This document shows positions 55,451 to 64,000 of a stretch of DNA of 64,000 bases, piece after piece (within the stretch, counting starts at the first letter, position 1; every line of letters starts with the position of its first letter). The notes below the pieces were generated by a model. That model was not told the DNA's origin and ran no database searches. It saw only the letters and a list, made by a program, of their open reading frames with translations. The stretch comes from G965240465 sp965249525. Lineage in GTDB: Bacteria > SAR324 > JACQKK01. A program made the position numbers and the translations under genes. The stretch spans positions 1,550,001 through 1,614,000 of the forward strand of contig OZ252237.1 in assembly GCA_965249525.1 (NCBI GenBank). The letters run 5' to 3'.

Positions 55451-56473
55451 CTACCTTTTCTCCTTTCCGTTTTGCCTGTCAAGCAGCAACCAACCTCGTA
55501 GCCCTTGCATTCCCAACCCTATCCCCACCAAACCCAATAATCCCCAACCCACCTGACGCATATTCCGCCACCACCAAGAAACACCCTCTACCCTGGTTGC
55601 TGCAATAGCCCCATTCAAACCCAACCCATTATGGTAAGGAAATTCCGGTTCAGAACATCCTGTACACGGCCCCCCCACACCCACACACCATTGCTCACCT
55701 CCATTCCACCGCTGACGCGCACAACTATTATGGGTCACAGGTCCCTTGCATCCCAATTGCAACAAACAGCCATTATCTCCCAAATATCTGGCAAATTTTC
55801 CCCGCTGCAAATCTCCTTGACGTTCACAGTCTTCACATACCGTTCGACCGTAATACAACAGCGGACGAAGATGACTATCCAAGCGTGGGAAACCCAATTC
55901 TTGCATGTAAGCCAATACCCCAGGCAAATGTTGCGGTGGCGGCGGCACCCCAGGCAGCTTTACCACAGGTACTCTAGCATCCCCCAAACTCCGTTCCAAA
56001 AGACGCAACCCCACAGAAGACTCGCCCACTCCCCCATAACACACATCCGTTCCCAACAATATCGCTGTCCGTGCCCGCAACAACAAACGCTTCCATAACT
56101 CTTCTTGCAGTTCTTTCTCGCTAGGAGTCCCTTCCAATACCAATACCAACCCCTGAGTAAGTTGTTCCAAATCCCACTCTCCCCTAATACCGCTTAAACC
56201 ATCGTACCCTCCTAAATGCCACTCCAAGCGCACCAATTGCAAAAAATCAGGATGCCGTAAACCTAACTGACTTAACAAAGACACCTCCGTCCCCACTCCC
56301 CTCAACCATACTAATTCTGACTGCCGTGGCTCGCGAACCACTGCCTCCACCAACCGTCCACTCACTTCCCACATTGCCGCACCACCAGCAGCAATACCCA
56401 ATAAACGCAACAATTCCCGACGACCAATCCCCACAAAAAACAGCCTCATTAAATCAAACTCCCAAATCCCCAT
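55451..56473 (-). CDS. [NiFe]-hydrogenase small-subunit homologue with rearranged Fe-S ligands
   Basis: 340 residues (332 from the ATG at 56449). A Tat-like signal GRRELLRLLGIAAGGAAM (17-34), then the flavodoxin-like fold and a C-terminal helix anchor (about 306-330). Proximal-cluster cysteines are gone: GVGTEVS has Thr62 and Ser65 for C-x2-C, GTDVCYGG has Asp143 and PGVPPPP has Val176. The distal set is complete as C213, C216, C236 and C242, with Cys213 in place of His. The medial set is C251, C270 and C273 plus Cys263 in place of Pro. Both remaining clusters would be all-Cys [4Fe-4S]. G/T-rich throughout. First gene of the three-gene unit. Confidence 0.93.
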   Translation of the reverse strand: MGIWEFDLMRLFFVGIGRRELLRLLGIAAGGAAMWEVSGRLVEAVVREPRQSELVWLRGVGTEVSLLSQLGLRHPDFLQLVRLEWHLGGYDGLSGIRGEWDLEQLTQGLVLVLEGTPSEKELQEELWKRLLLRARTAILLGTDVCYGGVGESSVGLRLLERSLGDARVPVVKLPGVPPPPQHLPGVLAYMQELGFPRLDSHLRPLLYYGRTVCEDCERQGDLQRGKFARYLGDNGCLLQLGCKGPVTHNSCARQRWNGGEQWCVGVGGPCTGCSEPEFPYHNGLGLNGAIAATRVEGVSWWWRNMRQVGWGLLGLVGIGLGMQGLRGWLLLDRQNGKEKR

Positions 56474-56593
56474 ACTTCTATACCATCACCTTGCCACAAA
56501 GTGCGGGGATTTTGTGGCAAGGTGTAGGATAAGAGAAAGCGGTGGCATTGGGTAAATTTTGCTGGTGGTTATTTTACAGGTTGAGAGTTTGCG

Positions 56594-57649
56594 ATGCCTT
56601 CTTTGTTTATGAAACGGCTGCGGTATGAACTGAAAGATTTGTATGGTTATGTGCGGACAGGGCGTTTTTATGCGTTGATAGCTATGATGGGGGCGGGAAT
56701 GACTCTGGGTGGAATTACCACCAATGCAGTGGTAGTGCCATTTGGTTTGGTGTCTACGGGGTTGGGTGGTACAGCCATATTGCTTTTTTACATTTTGGGG
56801 AAGGAAGTTCCGTTGGGGTTGATTTATTTTATATTGAATGTGCCTATATTTTTATTTGGTTGGCGGGAATATCCTTTGCGCCCATTGGTGATTTCTTTTA
56901 TCGGGATGTTGATGTTGAGCGGGTTGCTGGAGGCAACGCGCGATATACGTTTTGAATTGCCGCAGAATCCTATTTTGATTTGTATTTTGGGGGGCATCAT
57001 GTTGGGAATAGCAGCGGGAACTGTGGTGCGTCCTGGCGGTTCTGGCGGGGGGCAGGAGATTCTGGCGATGTTCTTAAGAAAGAAGTTTTCGGTGCCTACA
57101 GCCACCACGTTTAACATGATTAACGGGTTAAATTTGGTGGGGGCATTGTTATATGCCAATTTGGAATTGCTTTTGTATTCGGCGTTGTTCATGTGGGTGT
57201 TTGGGGTGGTTTTCACGCAAGTTCTAACGGGATTTTCTAAAAAGCGTGCAGTGCAGATTATTACCAGCAAGCCAGAACAGGTGGCTCAGGGGTTGATAGA
57301 CCGTTTGCATCGTGGGGTAACCTTCTTCAATGCATCAGGAGCATATTCTGGCAAACCGATTAAAGTGGTGTACTGTATTGTGAATTTACACGAGTTAGGG
57401 CGGGTAAAAGAGTTGGTATTTGAGTGTGATGAACAGGCGTTTTTAGCGGTGTTTGCCATGAGTGAAGCGGTAGGTGGCAAGGTCAGCCCTTCTATTTCTT
57501 GGGAATCTGAGGGATATCGCAAGCCTATGGATTTGATACAGTCCCCGATTCCCGTGCCTATTTCAGAAGTAGCGGTGAGCAAATCACCGTTGCGTTCAAA
57601 ACGCAATTCTGATGCCGGCAGCAGAGGTAAAACCACTAAGGCTGGCTGA
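56594..57649 (+). CDS. YitT-family membrane protein with DUF2179 tail
   Basis: 351 residues. Five or six membrane segments (about 25-215) with PFGLVSTGLGGTAILLFYI and GTVVRPGGSGGGQEILAMF, then a cytoplasmic DUF2179-type domain (about 220-310). Function of YitT proteins is not known. The last 54 bases overlap the convergent outer-membrane protein gene, so its last 18 residues may be poorly constrained. Confidence 0.88.
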   Translation: MPSLFMKRLRYELKDLYGYVRTGRFYALIAMMGAGMTLGGITTNAVVVPFGLVSTGLGGTAILLFYILGKEVPLGLIYFILNVPIFLFGWREYPLRPLVISFIGMLMLSGLLEATRDIRFELPQNPILICILGGIMLGIAAGTVVRPGGSGGGQEILAMFLRKKFSVPTATTFNMINGLNLVGALLYANLELLLYSALFMWVFGVVFTQVLTGFSKKRAVQIITSKPEQVAQGLIDRLHRGVTFFNASGAYSGKPIKVVYCIVNLHELGRVKELVFECDEQAFLAVFAMSEAVGGKVSPSISWESEGYRKPMDLIQSPIPVPISEVAVSKSPLRSKRNSDAGSRGKTTKAG

Positions 57650-58426
57650 AATTCCTTCAGCAGGATTGATATTGGCACTGGCTTCACTGATATCGATGAT
57701 ACTGTTGCCATTGGTATCAAGATCAAAGTAGCGACGGTAGCTGGGGCCATTGACACTGCGTCCATCTATTTCCATTCTGACCCTGTCCAATTTGGCTGAC
57801 TGGTAGGCCAGGCGGAGATAGAATCCTGTACGGCTGCCTGCACTTTCCAGCAATAAAACACTGCTGGTGGCGATTCCACTGATGTCTATGCTAACCCGTG
57901 CATTATCTTGCCAGCTAAGTAGCGATTGATGTTCATCCAAGTAGTAAATTTTGCTGTTGAGATTCTCAGACACATTTACCAACGCCCAGCCGATGGCCAG
58001 CATAGGGGTAATTTCCCATCGTTTCTTCGCTCCCAACTCAAAACGATAGCCGTATCCACTATTGAACAAGTAGGTTTTTACTGTTGAAACCTTGGTATAG
58101 TGTATCTCCCAGAGAGACTGATGCTGACCAGTTAAGGGTGCGCTAATGCCAGCAGAGATACCTTGGTGGGTATTTTTTTGTTGGTTGTATGAGGAAAAGT
58201 TGACCGGGCTTTGGCTATGGGGAACGAACACTGCCTGATTATTCACCCACAGGTCGCGCAATCCTTTAATTTCTAAAGGTATTTGGGTGGAACCAACATA
58301 GAACCTGGGTTGTGCCTGTGCTATTGCGGCAGCCAACATCACTGCTAGAGAAAAGATGCAGACCATTAAGCAACGATATGCTTGTAGTCTTGGCATCGGA
58401 TGCATGGCAGAGGGGAATTTAAGCAT
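57596..58426 (-). CDS. Outer-membrane beta-barrel-like protein
   Basis: About 276 residues from the ATG at 58424-58426; ATGs at 58405 and 58396 are alternatives. A signal peptide (YRCLMVCIFSLAVMLAAAIAQAQ, read as two parts) leads to alternating polar/hydrophobic strands and a C-terminal Phe (IRIAF), the usual outer-membrane insertion signal. A calcium-type loop DLDTNGNSIIDISEA is near the end. Not recognised as a named porin. It overlaps the ilvD stop by about eight bases. Confidence 0.72.
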   Translation of the reverse strand: MLKFPSAMHPMPRLQAYRCLMVCIFSLAVMLAAAIAQAQPRFYVGSTQIPLEIKGLRDLWVNNQAVFVPHSQSPVNFSSYNQQKNTHQGISAGISAPLTGQHQSLWEIHYTKVSTVKTYLFNSGYGYRFELGAKKRWEITPMLAIGWALVNVSENLNSKIYYLDEHQSLLSWQDNARVSIDISGIATSSVLLLESAGSRTGFYLRLAYQSAKLDRVRMEIDGRSVNGPSYRRYFDLDTNGNSIIDISEASANINPAEGISASLSGFTSAAGIRIAF

Positions 58427-60110
58427 CGGTGATGCAGCCCTGTGAAGCATCGTTGACTTGCTGGATATATTTGTAGAGGGTACCTTGCAGGGCAGCAAGC
58501 GGAGGAGGTTTCCATTGTTGGCGGCGATGTTGGAATTCTTCAGCAGTGATTTCGGCATGCAAAGTTCGTTTTTGGGTGTTGATGGTGATGCGGTCACCAT
58601 TCTGCAACAAGGCGATAGGACCACCCTCTTGAGCTTCTGGGGTAATGTGTCCCACCAAGAAGCCGTGAGAACCGCCTGAAAAACGTCCATCTGTCAACAA
58701 GGCCACTTTTTTACCCAAACCCGCACCCATGATAGCAGAAGTAGGAGTGAGCATTTCTGGCATACCAGGACCGCCTTTGGGACCTTCATAGCGAATTACC
58801 ACCACATCGCCAGTGGAAATGCCCCTCGCCTCCAAAGCCTTCAACATGTCCTCTTCGCAGTCAAATACACGCGCAGGCCCGCTGAATTGCTCACCCTCTT
58901 TGCCTGTCACTTTTGCCACCGCACCCCCAGGTGACAAATTACCCCGCAAAATCTGAATATGACCCGTCTGCTTTAAGGGAGAATCCCAAGGAAACAGCAC
59001 CTGCTGACCTGCCTTCAAAGATGGCACTCCTGCCAAATTCTCCTCCAAGGTCTTGCCAGTCACTGTCAAGCAGTCCCCACATAAAGCACCCTGTTCAAGC
59101 AAATATTTCATCACCCCAGCACTGCCTCCTACCGCATGCAAATCTGACATCACATATTGACCGCTTGGCTTTAAATCCGCCAAAAACGGCACCCTGTCAC
59201 TCACTGACTGAAAATCATCCAACTGCAACCTCACCCCACACGCATGCGCTATAGCTATTAAATGCAACACCACATTGGTTGAACCACCCAATGCCATAGT
59301 CACCACCATCGCATTCTCAAACGCCTCCCGCGTCAAAATATCCCGAGGCTTAATATCACGCTCCAATAACATCCGCATCACCCCTCCCGCAGTCACACAC
59401 TCCTTCTGCTTCTCTTCAGACACCGCAGGTGCTGATGCCGACAACGGCAAACTCATCCCCATCGCCTCAATAGCACAAGCCATCGTATTTGCCGTGTACA
59501 TTCCCCCACACGCACCTGCTCCAGGAATGCTAAACCGCACCACCTCTCTGCGCTCTTCCTCATTCATTCTCCCCGCCAAATGCTCCCCATAACTCTGAAA
59601 CGCAGAAACAATATCCAACTTCGCATGCCTCTTGCTCGCTCCAGGCAATACCGTTCCCCCATAAACCATCAACGCAGGACGATTCAACCGCCCCATCGCC
59701 ATCAACACCCCAGGCATATTCTTGTCACAACCAGGCAGTGCCACCAATCCATCATACCACTGCGCTCCCATCACAGTTTCTACACTATCCGCAATTAAAT
59801 CACGCGATTGCAGCGAGTAACTCATCCCCCGTGTTCCCATAGAAATCCCATCGCTCACACCAATCGTATGAAAAATCAACCCCACCAAATCTGCTTCTAC
59901 CAATCCGCGTTTCACCTCCAATGCCAAACCATTCAAATGCATATTGCACGGATTGCCCTCCCAACCCACACTGCACACGCCCACCTGAGGCTTAGCCAAA
60001 TCAGCCTCACTCAACCCCGCCGCATACAACTGTGCCTGCGAAGCACCTTGAGACTTCACGCCCGTAATTAAACGACTGTATTTGTTGAGAACTCTAACCA
60101 CGCTAAACAC
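58419..60110 (-). CDS. ilvD: Dihydroxy-acid dehydratase
   Basis: 563 residues. Fe-S enzyme of valine, leucine and isoleucine synthesis. Cluster cysteines lie in GNPCNMHL, LPGCDKNMPG and GACGGMYTANTMACAIEAMG. The start is GTG at 60108-60110, ahead of NKYSRLITG. The C-terminal LTDGRFSGGSHGFLVGHITPEA is conserved. Possibly coupled to the outer-membrane protein gene downstream. Clear G/T-to-C/A drift. Confidence 0.97.
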   Translation of the reverse strand: MFSVVRVLNKYSRLITGVKSQGASQAQLYAAGLSEADLAKPQVGVCSVGWEGNPCNMHLNGLALEVKRGLVEADLVGLIFHTIGVSDGISMGTRGMSYSLQSRDLIADSVETVMGAQWYDGLVALPGCDKNMPGVLMAMGRLNRPALMVYGGTVLPGASKRHAKLDIVSAFQSYGEHLAGRMNEEERREVVRFSIPGAGACGGMYTANTMACAIEAMGMSLPLSASAPAVSEEKQKECVTAGGVMRMLLERDIKPRDILTREAFENAMVVTMALGGSTNVVLHLIAIAHACGVRLQLDDFQSVSDRVPFLADLKPSGQYVMSDLHAVGGSAGVMKYLLEQGALCGDCLTVTGKTLEENLAGVPSLKAGQQVLFPWDSPLKQTGHIQILRGNLSPGGAVAKVTGKEGEQFSGPARVFDCEEDMLKALEARGISTGDVVVIRYEGPKGGPGMPEMLTPTSAIMGAGLGKKVALLTDGRFSGGSHGFLVGHITPEAQEGGPIALLQNGDRITINTQKRTLHAEITAEEFQHRRQQWKPPPLAALQGTLYKYIQQVNDASQGCITDA

Positions 60111-60217
60111 TCCTTACCCCATACTTCACTCTAACCACCATCCAATCGCAAGTCCTTCTCCCAAAGCCTAGTACAAAAAGACATTGTACTCTCTGCAAAA
60201 CCTCCGCTCAAGGGATT

Positions 60218-61186
60218 TTAAGAATCAGCGGAAGCCTGCTGCTGCCAGATACGCTTCCAAAAAGCTGAAATGGCAGGTGCTTGAAGAAATGGTTGTGGAG
60301 ATTGTTTGGGTTGCGGGGGGCATTGTCGGTGGAGGGTATCGGCGATTTGTTGGATATGAAGACTTGCAGGTGATTGGGGGTAAGCGCGCAAGAAGGGTTG
60401 TCGGGAACGTACGGCATTGGGAACTGCGGGGTCTTGGGGGATATCGCCCAGAAGAGGCAGAGGGATGCGGAGAAATTGCCCGCAGGCTTGCTGGAGTTTT
60501 TGGTGGACATGCTGTGTTTCTTGTGGAGAACGGGTTTGGTTAATAATGAGAGAGAATTGTTTTTTTTGATGCTCCAGGTAAAGCAGTTTAATAAGGGCAT
60601 AGGCATCTGTGAAAGAGGTGGGTTCGGGATTAGCGATAACGATGACTTGGTCGGCTGCCGCATTAAAGCGCATGACTTGCGATGAGATTCCTGCAGCAGT
60701 GTCCAGTATCCAATCATCGGTATTCCATGGGAGTTGGGCGAGACTTTGCAGGAACAGGTTTTGGGTTGCTGGGTCAAGCTCTACCAGCTGACTCACACCT
60801 GAGGCTGCAGGGAGAATTTTCATTCCCCAGGGACCGTTGATGGCGATATCTTTTAGGGAGCATCGCCCTTGGAGGGTGTCCTCCATGGTGCGGGGTGGGC
60901 GGAGTCCCAGCAGCAGGGGGATATTGGCCAGGCCGAGATCTACATCAATGAGGGTAACTTGTCTTTGGAGTTGGGCAAGTGCGAGGGCTAAATTGAGAGC
61001 AATATTGGTTTTGCCAACTCCTCCTTTCCCACTGGCAATACTGAGAACTCGCCCCGGTTTTGGCACAGCGGGAGAGCTTTTCAGTGCATGAATGCGTCTG
61101 AGTCCTGCGGCTTGATCTGAGGGCATAGTGGCGGCAGCATTAAGTCCATCAGCAGCAAAGTTGGAATGCGACGAATCAGTTTTCAC
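60218..61186 (-). CDS. flhG: FlhG (MinD-like flagellar number regulator)
   Basis: 322 residues from a GTG; an ATG at 61126 gives 302. MinD/ParA ATPase with the deviant Walker A SGKGGVGKTNIALNLALAL and LIDVDLGLANIPLLLGL. FlhG limits flagellar number and stimulates FlhF. It begins 14 bases after flhF, the usual order. No other flagellar genes are in the window. Confidence 0.9.
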   Translation of the reverse strand: MKTDSSHSNFAADGLNAAATMPSDQAAGLRRIHALKSSPAVPKPGRVLSIASGKGGVGKTNIALNLALALAQLQRQVTLIDVDLGLANIPLLLGLRPPRTMEDTLQGRCSLKDIAINGPWGMKILPAASGVSQLVELDPATQNLFLQSLAQLPWNTDDWILDTAAGISSQVMRFNAAADQVIVIANPEPTSFTDAYALIKLLYLEHQKKQFSLIINQTRSPQETQHVHQKLQQACGQFLRIPLPLLGDIPQDPAVPNAVRSRQPFLRAYPQSPASLHIQQIADTLHRQCPPQPKQSPQPFLQAPAISAFWKRIWQQQASADS

Positions 61187-61200
61187 AGACGGACAAGAAA

Positions 61201-62445
61201 TTAAGATTCGCTGGAGATTTGTAGCAATAAGTCTACCAGTCTTTCGGGAGTGGCGACTTCCATATCTTCGGGGACACGCTGTCCTGTAGTAAGATAATGC
61301 AATGGCAATTTAAAGCGAATAATATGGTTGAACAAAGCCCCACAATGCAAACATTCATCCAATTTGGTAAACAACACTGAGTGCAGTGGCAGGCAGCCGA
61401 ATTTGCGGGTGGTGTCTGTTAATTCAGCATCCTTGGTGGTAGCACTCAACACCAGACAAATTTCCACCTGTTGGTTGTCTTGAAAAAGTCGCTTGAGTTC
61501 TTCCATTTGTGCAACATCGTTCTGTGAACGACCGGCAGTGTCTATCAAAATGACGTCATGCTCTCTTGCTGCATCCAATGCTTCATGAAAAGCAGTACGA
61601 TCCCCCACCACAGTCAGGGGCAAATTCATAATGCGAGCATAAGCCTTTAATTGCTCCAAAGCTCCTATTCGAAAAGTATCCAACGTAATCAATGCCGTCT
61701 TACGTTTGTAGCGCAGCACCTGTTCACTGGCTAGTTTGGCTACAGTGGTGGTCTTGCCCACTCCGGTGCATCCTACCAAAGCCAATACTGTCTGTTTGTT
61801 TTCAGTAGTTTTTAATCCTCCTGTAGTTTTCACCAGTCTGGTTAACATACGTGCCAGAAAAATCTCTACATAGGTAAAATCTTCTCGCTTCTCCGGCGCT
61901 ATGCGCTCAGCCGTTTGTTCTATCAAACGCCGAGCAAATTTTTCTTCCATCCCATGAAATACCAAATGTTGATGCAAACCCACCAACGTGTCCGGCAATT
62001 CCAACCCTTCACCCAAACGCTTGTGCTGCAAAGCCTCCACTGCTTGGCGCATATCTATTAATTCATGACGCAACTGGCGCATTGCCTGACCATTCAATCC
62101 TTCACCATCTCTTGAATTTCGCAACATCTTGCGCAACTGGGATACCTCACTTCGTAATCCCTCCATTGCCAAATCTCGTTCTGGCAGTACCGCAGCCGAG
62201 CCAACTTTCCCCTCCATATCCAATTCTATCTGCCCCATTTTTTCCGCCATACCTTCAAAATCAACTCCTACATCATCTTCACCCCCCGCCCTCGCAGATA
62301 CCTCCCATAACGAACGCCCAAAAAACCGCAACCCTTCCCCACGCACCTGACGTGTGGACAAAATAACCGCATCCTCGCCTAAATCCTGACGTATCTTCTG
62401 CAATGCTTCACGCATATCTATTCCCCGATAGTGCTTTACACCCAT
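61201..62445 (-). CDS. flhF: Flagellar SRP-type GTPase FlhF
   Basis: 414 residues. SRP54-type NG domain: LVGCTGVGKTTTVAKLA, LDTFRIGALEQLKAYARIM, ILIDTAGRSQND and FTKLDE. The N-terminal B domain (about 1-120) is poorly conserved, as usual. It directs flagella to the cell pole. First gene of the flhF-flhG pair. Confidence 0.95.
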   Translation of the reverse strand: MGVKHYRGIDMREALQKIRQDLGEDAVILSTRQVRGEGLRFFGRSLWEVSARAGGEDDVGVDFEGMAEKMGQIELDMEGKVGSAAVLPERDLAMEGLRSEVSQLRKMLRNSRDGEGLNGQAMRQLRHELIDMRQAVEALQHKRLGEGLELPDTLVGLHQHLVFHGMEEKFARRLIEQTAERIAPEKREDFTYVEIFLARMLTRLVKTTGGLKTTENKQTVLALVGCTGVGKTTTVAKLASEQVLRYKRKTALITLDTFRIGALEQLKAYARIMNLPLTVVGDRTAFHEALDAAREHDVILIDTAGRSQNDVAQMEELKRLFQDNQQVEICLVLSATTKDAELTDTTRKFGCLPLHSVLFTKLDECLHCGALFNHIIRFKLPLHYLTTGQRVPEDMEVATPERLVDLLLQISSES

Positions 62446-62666
62446 CCTTCAACGCCTCCATGCGCTAAAATAATCTGCACCAAAACAACTTGTGCTAAAA
62501 ACCTGAACCTTAAAACAATCCCCTACCCTCCTATATAGCAAATAATATCCCCTATAACAAAAAATCTCCACCAGAATTTCAGCACCGTTGTCTCAACCCT
62601 GCCGAAGCAGTTGCTGCTGGCATTGATGTCAGCACTATTTGTAAAACCAACTGGGTTTCCAAAAGA

Positions 62667-63518
62667 TTAGTCCTTTGGTGGTGGGCGTTTAGGTGAGGTT
62701 TGGTGAGGAAATTGGAACCAGCGGGGTGGCTGGTTATGGGAGATGATGCCCAGGTATTGTTGTTTCATCCAGCAGGGTGCTAGGTGGAGAGTATGTTGTT
62801 GATAGGAGATAGTTTTTGAGATGTGGAAGTGTCCTAGTATGAGATTTTGGATATAGGGGAGCATAAATTCTGCGAAAGTTTGCAGTTCTTGTTGGGGAAG
62901 TTGTAATTTGAAAGCGATATTGGACTGGGCAGCAGCCTTTTCTAGTTGGCGGGTGATTTTTTTAGCAAGAGGGGAAGGAGTGAGGTGAAATGCCCCGCGT
63001 ATGAGGCGGGAGCGCATGAGCCAGCGAAAGAAGAGATATTGGTTGTCATAACGGTTAACGAGATCGCCATGGCTGAAGCCATAGTCGATATTATGCCAGC
63101 GGACAAGCAACATTTGGTGGGTCAAGGCATCAAAAGGCAGCCAGCTAGTAGTTTGAGGAGGCATGAGAAGATCTCGGTTACCGACAACACACCAGATGCG
63201 GGTGCCTTTGTTGCGGAGTTGTTGCAATGCCTGCATCACCTGCTTGATCTGATAGTCCCAGAAACGTGGGGGGGCAAGCCAAACATGAAAGATATCGCCC
63301 AGCAGCAGGATGGCTGCAGGATTGTTGAGTTGAGAGAGCATGTGGATGAATGGTTTGACGGGGGCTTGGGAACAGCCTAGATGGGAGTCTGCAATGACGT
63401 AGAGGTTGCCCTTGCCTTCCAGGCAAAGTGCGTTATCCAGCATCCTTTGCCAGTTGGGCTGCCAGGGGATCCAACTTGGTGGAGGTGAAGTTGTGGATGC
63501 CAAAGAAGGAATGAGCAT
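62667..63518 (-). CDS. UDP-2,3-diacylglucosamine hydrolase-like phosphoesterase
   Basis: 283 residues. Calcineurin-like fold with the LpxH-type motifs YVIADSHLG, LLGDIFHVW, VVGNRDLL (GNRD in place of GNHD), FSHGDLVNRYD and LGHFH. LpxH-type enzymes make lipid X for lipid A. The N-terminus has about 35 extra residues. Single gene. Confidence 0.85.
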   Translation of the reverse strand: MLIPSLASTTSPPPSWIPWQPNWQRMLDNALCLEGKGNLYVIADSHLGCSQAPVKPFIHMLSQLNNPAAILLLGDIFHVWLAPPRFWDYQIKQVMQALQQLRNKGTRIWCVVGNRDLLMPPQTTSWLPFDALTHQMLLVRWHNIDYGFSHGDLVNRYDNQYLFFRWLMRSRLIRGAFHLTPSPLAKKITRQLEKAAAQSNIAFKLQLPQQELQTFAEFMLPYIQNLILGHFHISKTISYQQHTLHLAPCWMKQQYLGIISHNQPPRWFQFPHQTSPKRPPPKD

Positions 63519-63817
63519 TTGCAGGTAGAAGATGGTTGTTTGGTTTTTTTATCAGAGGTGAGGCTGCATCCAATGTCAAATGGATGAAGCGATGTCATTG
63601 AAAAGCAACTATAAAAAATGGGTTTGAATTTCCATAATGGATTACTAGACAACAGCCAGCCAGTAAGATATGTCAATGATGGTAATTGAAGATTTGCGTA
63701 CGGGGAAATTTAGCAGATGAACAATCTCTGCTAGTATTGATGAAAGACGAACAAGCAACAAATGTTGCATAAGGATGATAGCGTAGTTTGGTGAGTTTAT
63801 GACAGAAGAGCAGAAAG

Positions 63818-64000
63818 ATGAAAATTAACCTACAAAGAGCAAAAAAAGGCAGTTTGCACCGTTGTATTTTTTGGGGCTTTGCCATAATGCTGTCTGCGAT
63901 ATTGTGGTTGGAGGTATTGCCTGTCAATGCGTATGCCCAAAACAGCCGTCCACGTATCATTGCCGCAGGTCTTTCTGAAGACCAGACGATTACCGATGCC
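63818..64000 (+). CDS. Exported protein, 5' end only
   Basis: 61 codons from the ATG to the window end. A basic start and a hydrophobic segment ending VNAYAQN give a standard signal peptide; the mature part begins SRPRIIAAGLSEDQTITDA. The rest lies outside the window, so the family is unknown. Confidence 0.6.
   Translation, partial: MKINLQRAKKGSLHRCIFWGFAIMLSAILWLEVLPVNAYAQNSRPRIIAAGLSEDQTITDA

Overview
The window reads as a compact chromosomal stretch from a Gram-negative, probably polarly flagellated bacterium. Supporting genes are apolipoprotein N-acyltransferase, an LpxH-like hydrolase, an MltB-like transglycosylase and an FlhF/FlhG pair. I cannot assign a taxon. A 1042-residue PurL with a PurS-like N-terminus plus a separate PurQ, a Zwf-OpcA-Pgl set and a C4 zinc-ribbon coiled-coil protein recall deep-branching proteobacterial or delta-like groups more than Gammaproteobacteria. 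No rRNA, tRNA, CRISPR array or insertion sequence was found.

Layout. 0-14.7 kb: a PerR/Fur regulator, threonine synthase, a DUF971 protein, larC followed by a TPR/beta-propeller protein, a LOG-family hydrolase with RlmE, a short ComEC with a prepilin peptidase, RdgB, dihydroorotase, then Lnt-FolC. 14.7-31 kb: a Ca2+/Na+ exchanger, PgeF-PurC-CcmB, GltB, RecO, an SH3 protein, a RutE-like nitroreductase, a DoxX-like protein, UvrB, a thiolase and a lytic transglycosylase. 31-49.8 kb: a phosphoesterase, a flippase-like protein, a membrane nucleotide cyclase, a UDP-glucuronate decarboxylase-like epimerase, DnaX-RecR, PurL-PurQ, Zwf-OpcA-Pgl, MnmE and the zinc-ribbon protein. 49.8-53.5 kb: an accessory patch with a two-methyltransferase restriction-modification system and an S24 repressor. 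53.5-56.5 kb: a three-gene [NiFe]-hydrogenase-like operon. 56.6-64 kb: a YitT-family protein, an outer-membrane protein, IlvD, FlhF-FlhG, LpxH and the start of an exported protein.

The most unusual content is the hydrogenase-like operon at 53495-56473. The large subunit keeps the overall group-1 [NiFe]-hydrogenase sequence pattern. All four NiFe-binding cysteines are replaced (Ser58, Ser61, Ser482, Asp485), the active-site Arg is Ala415, and the protein stops exactly at the His where real hydrogenases are cleaved during Ni-dependent maturation. The small subunit has lost all proximal-cluster cysteines but keeps the medial and distal cluster ligands, with His-to-Cys and Pro-to-Cys changes that would favour two all-Cys [4Fe-4S] clusters. 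A small cytochrome-b-like membrane gene completes the operon. This looks like a conserved complex repurposed for electron transfer, sensing or structure rather than H2 chemistry.

Two genome-scale quirks recur. Many transcription units start G/T-rich and end C/A-rich on their coding strand, whichever strand they lie on. In-frame tandem repeats occur in or beside several housekeeping genes (larC, purC, the cyclase). The likely biosynthetic couplings in the window are purine synthesis (purC, purL, purQ), the oxidative pentose phosphate entry (zwf, opcA, pgl) and flagellar placement (flhF, flhG).
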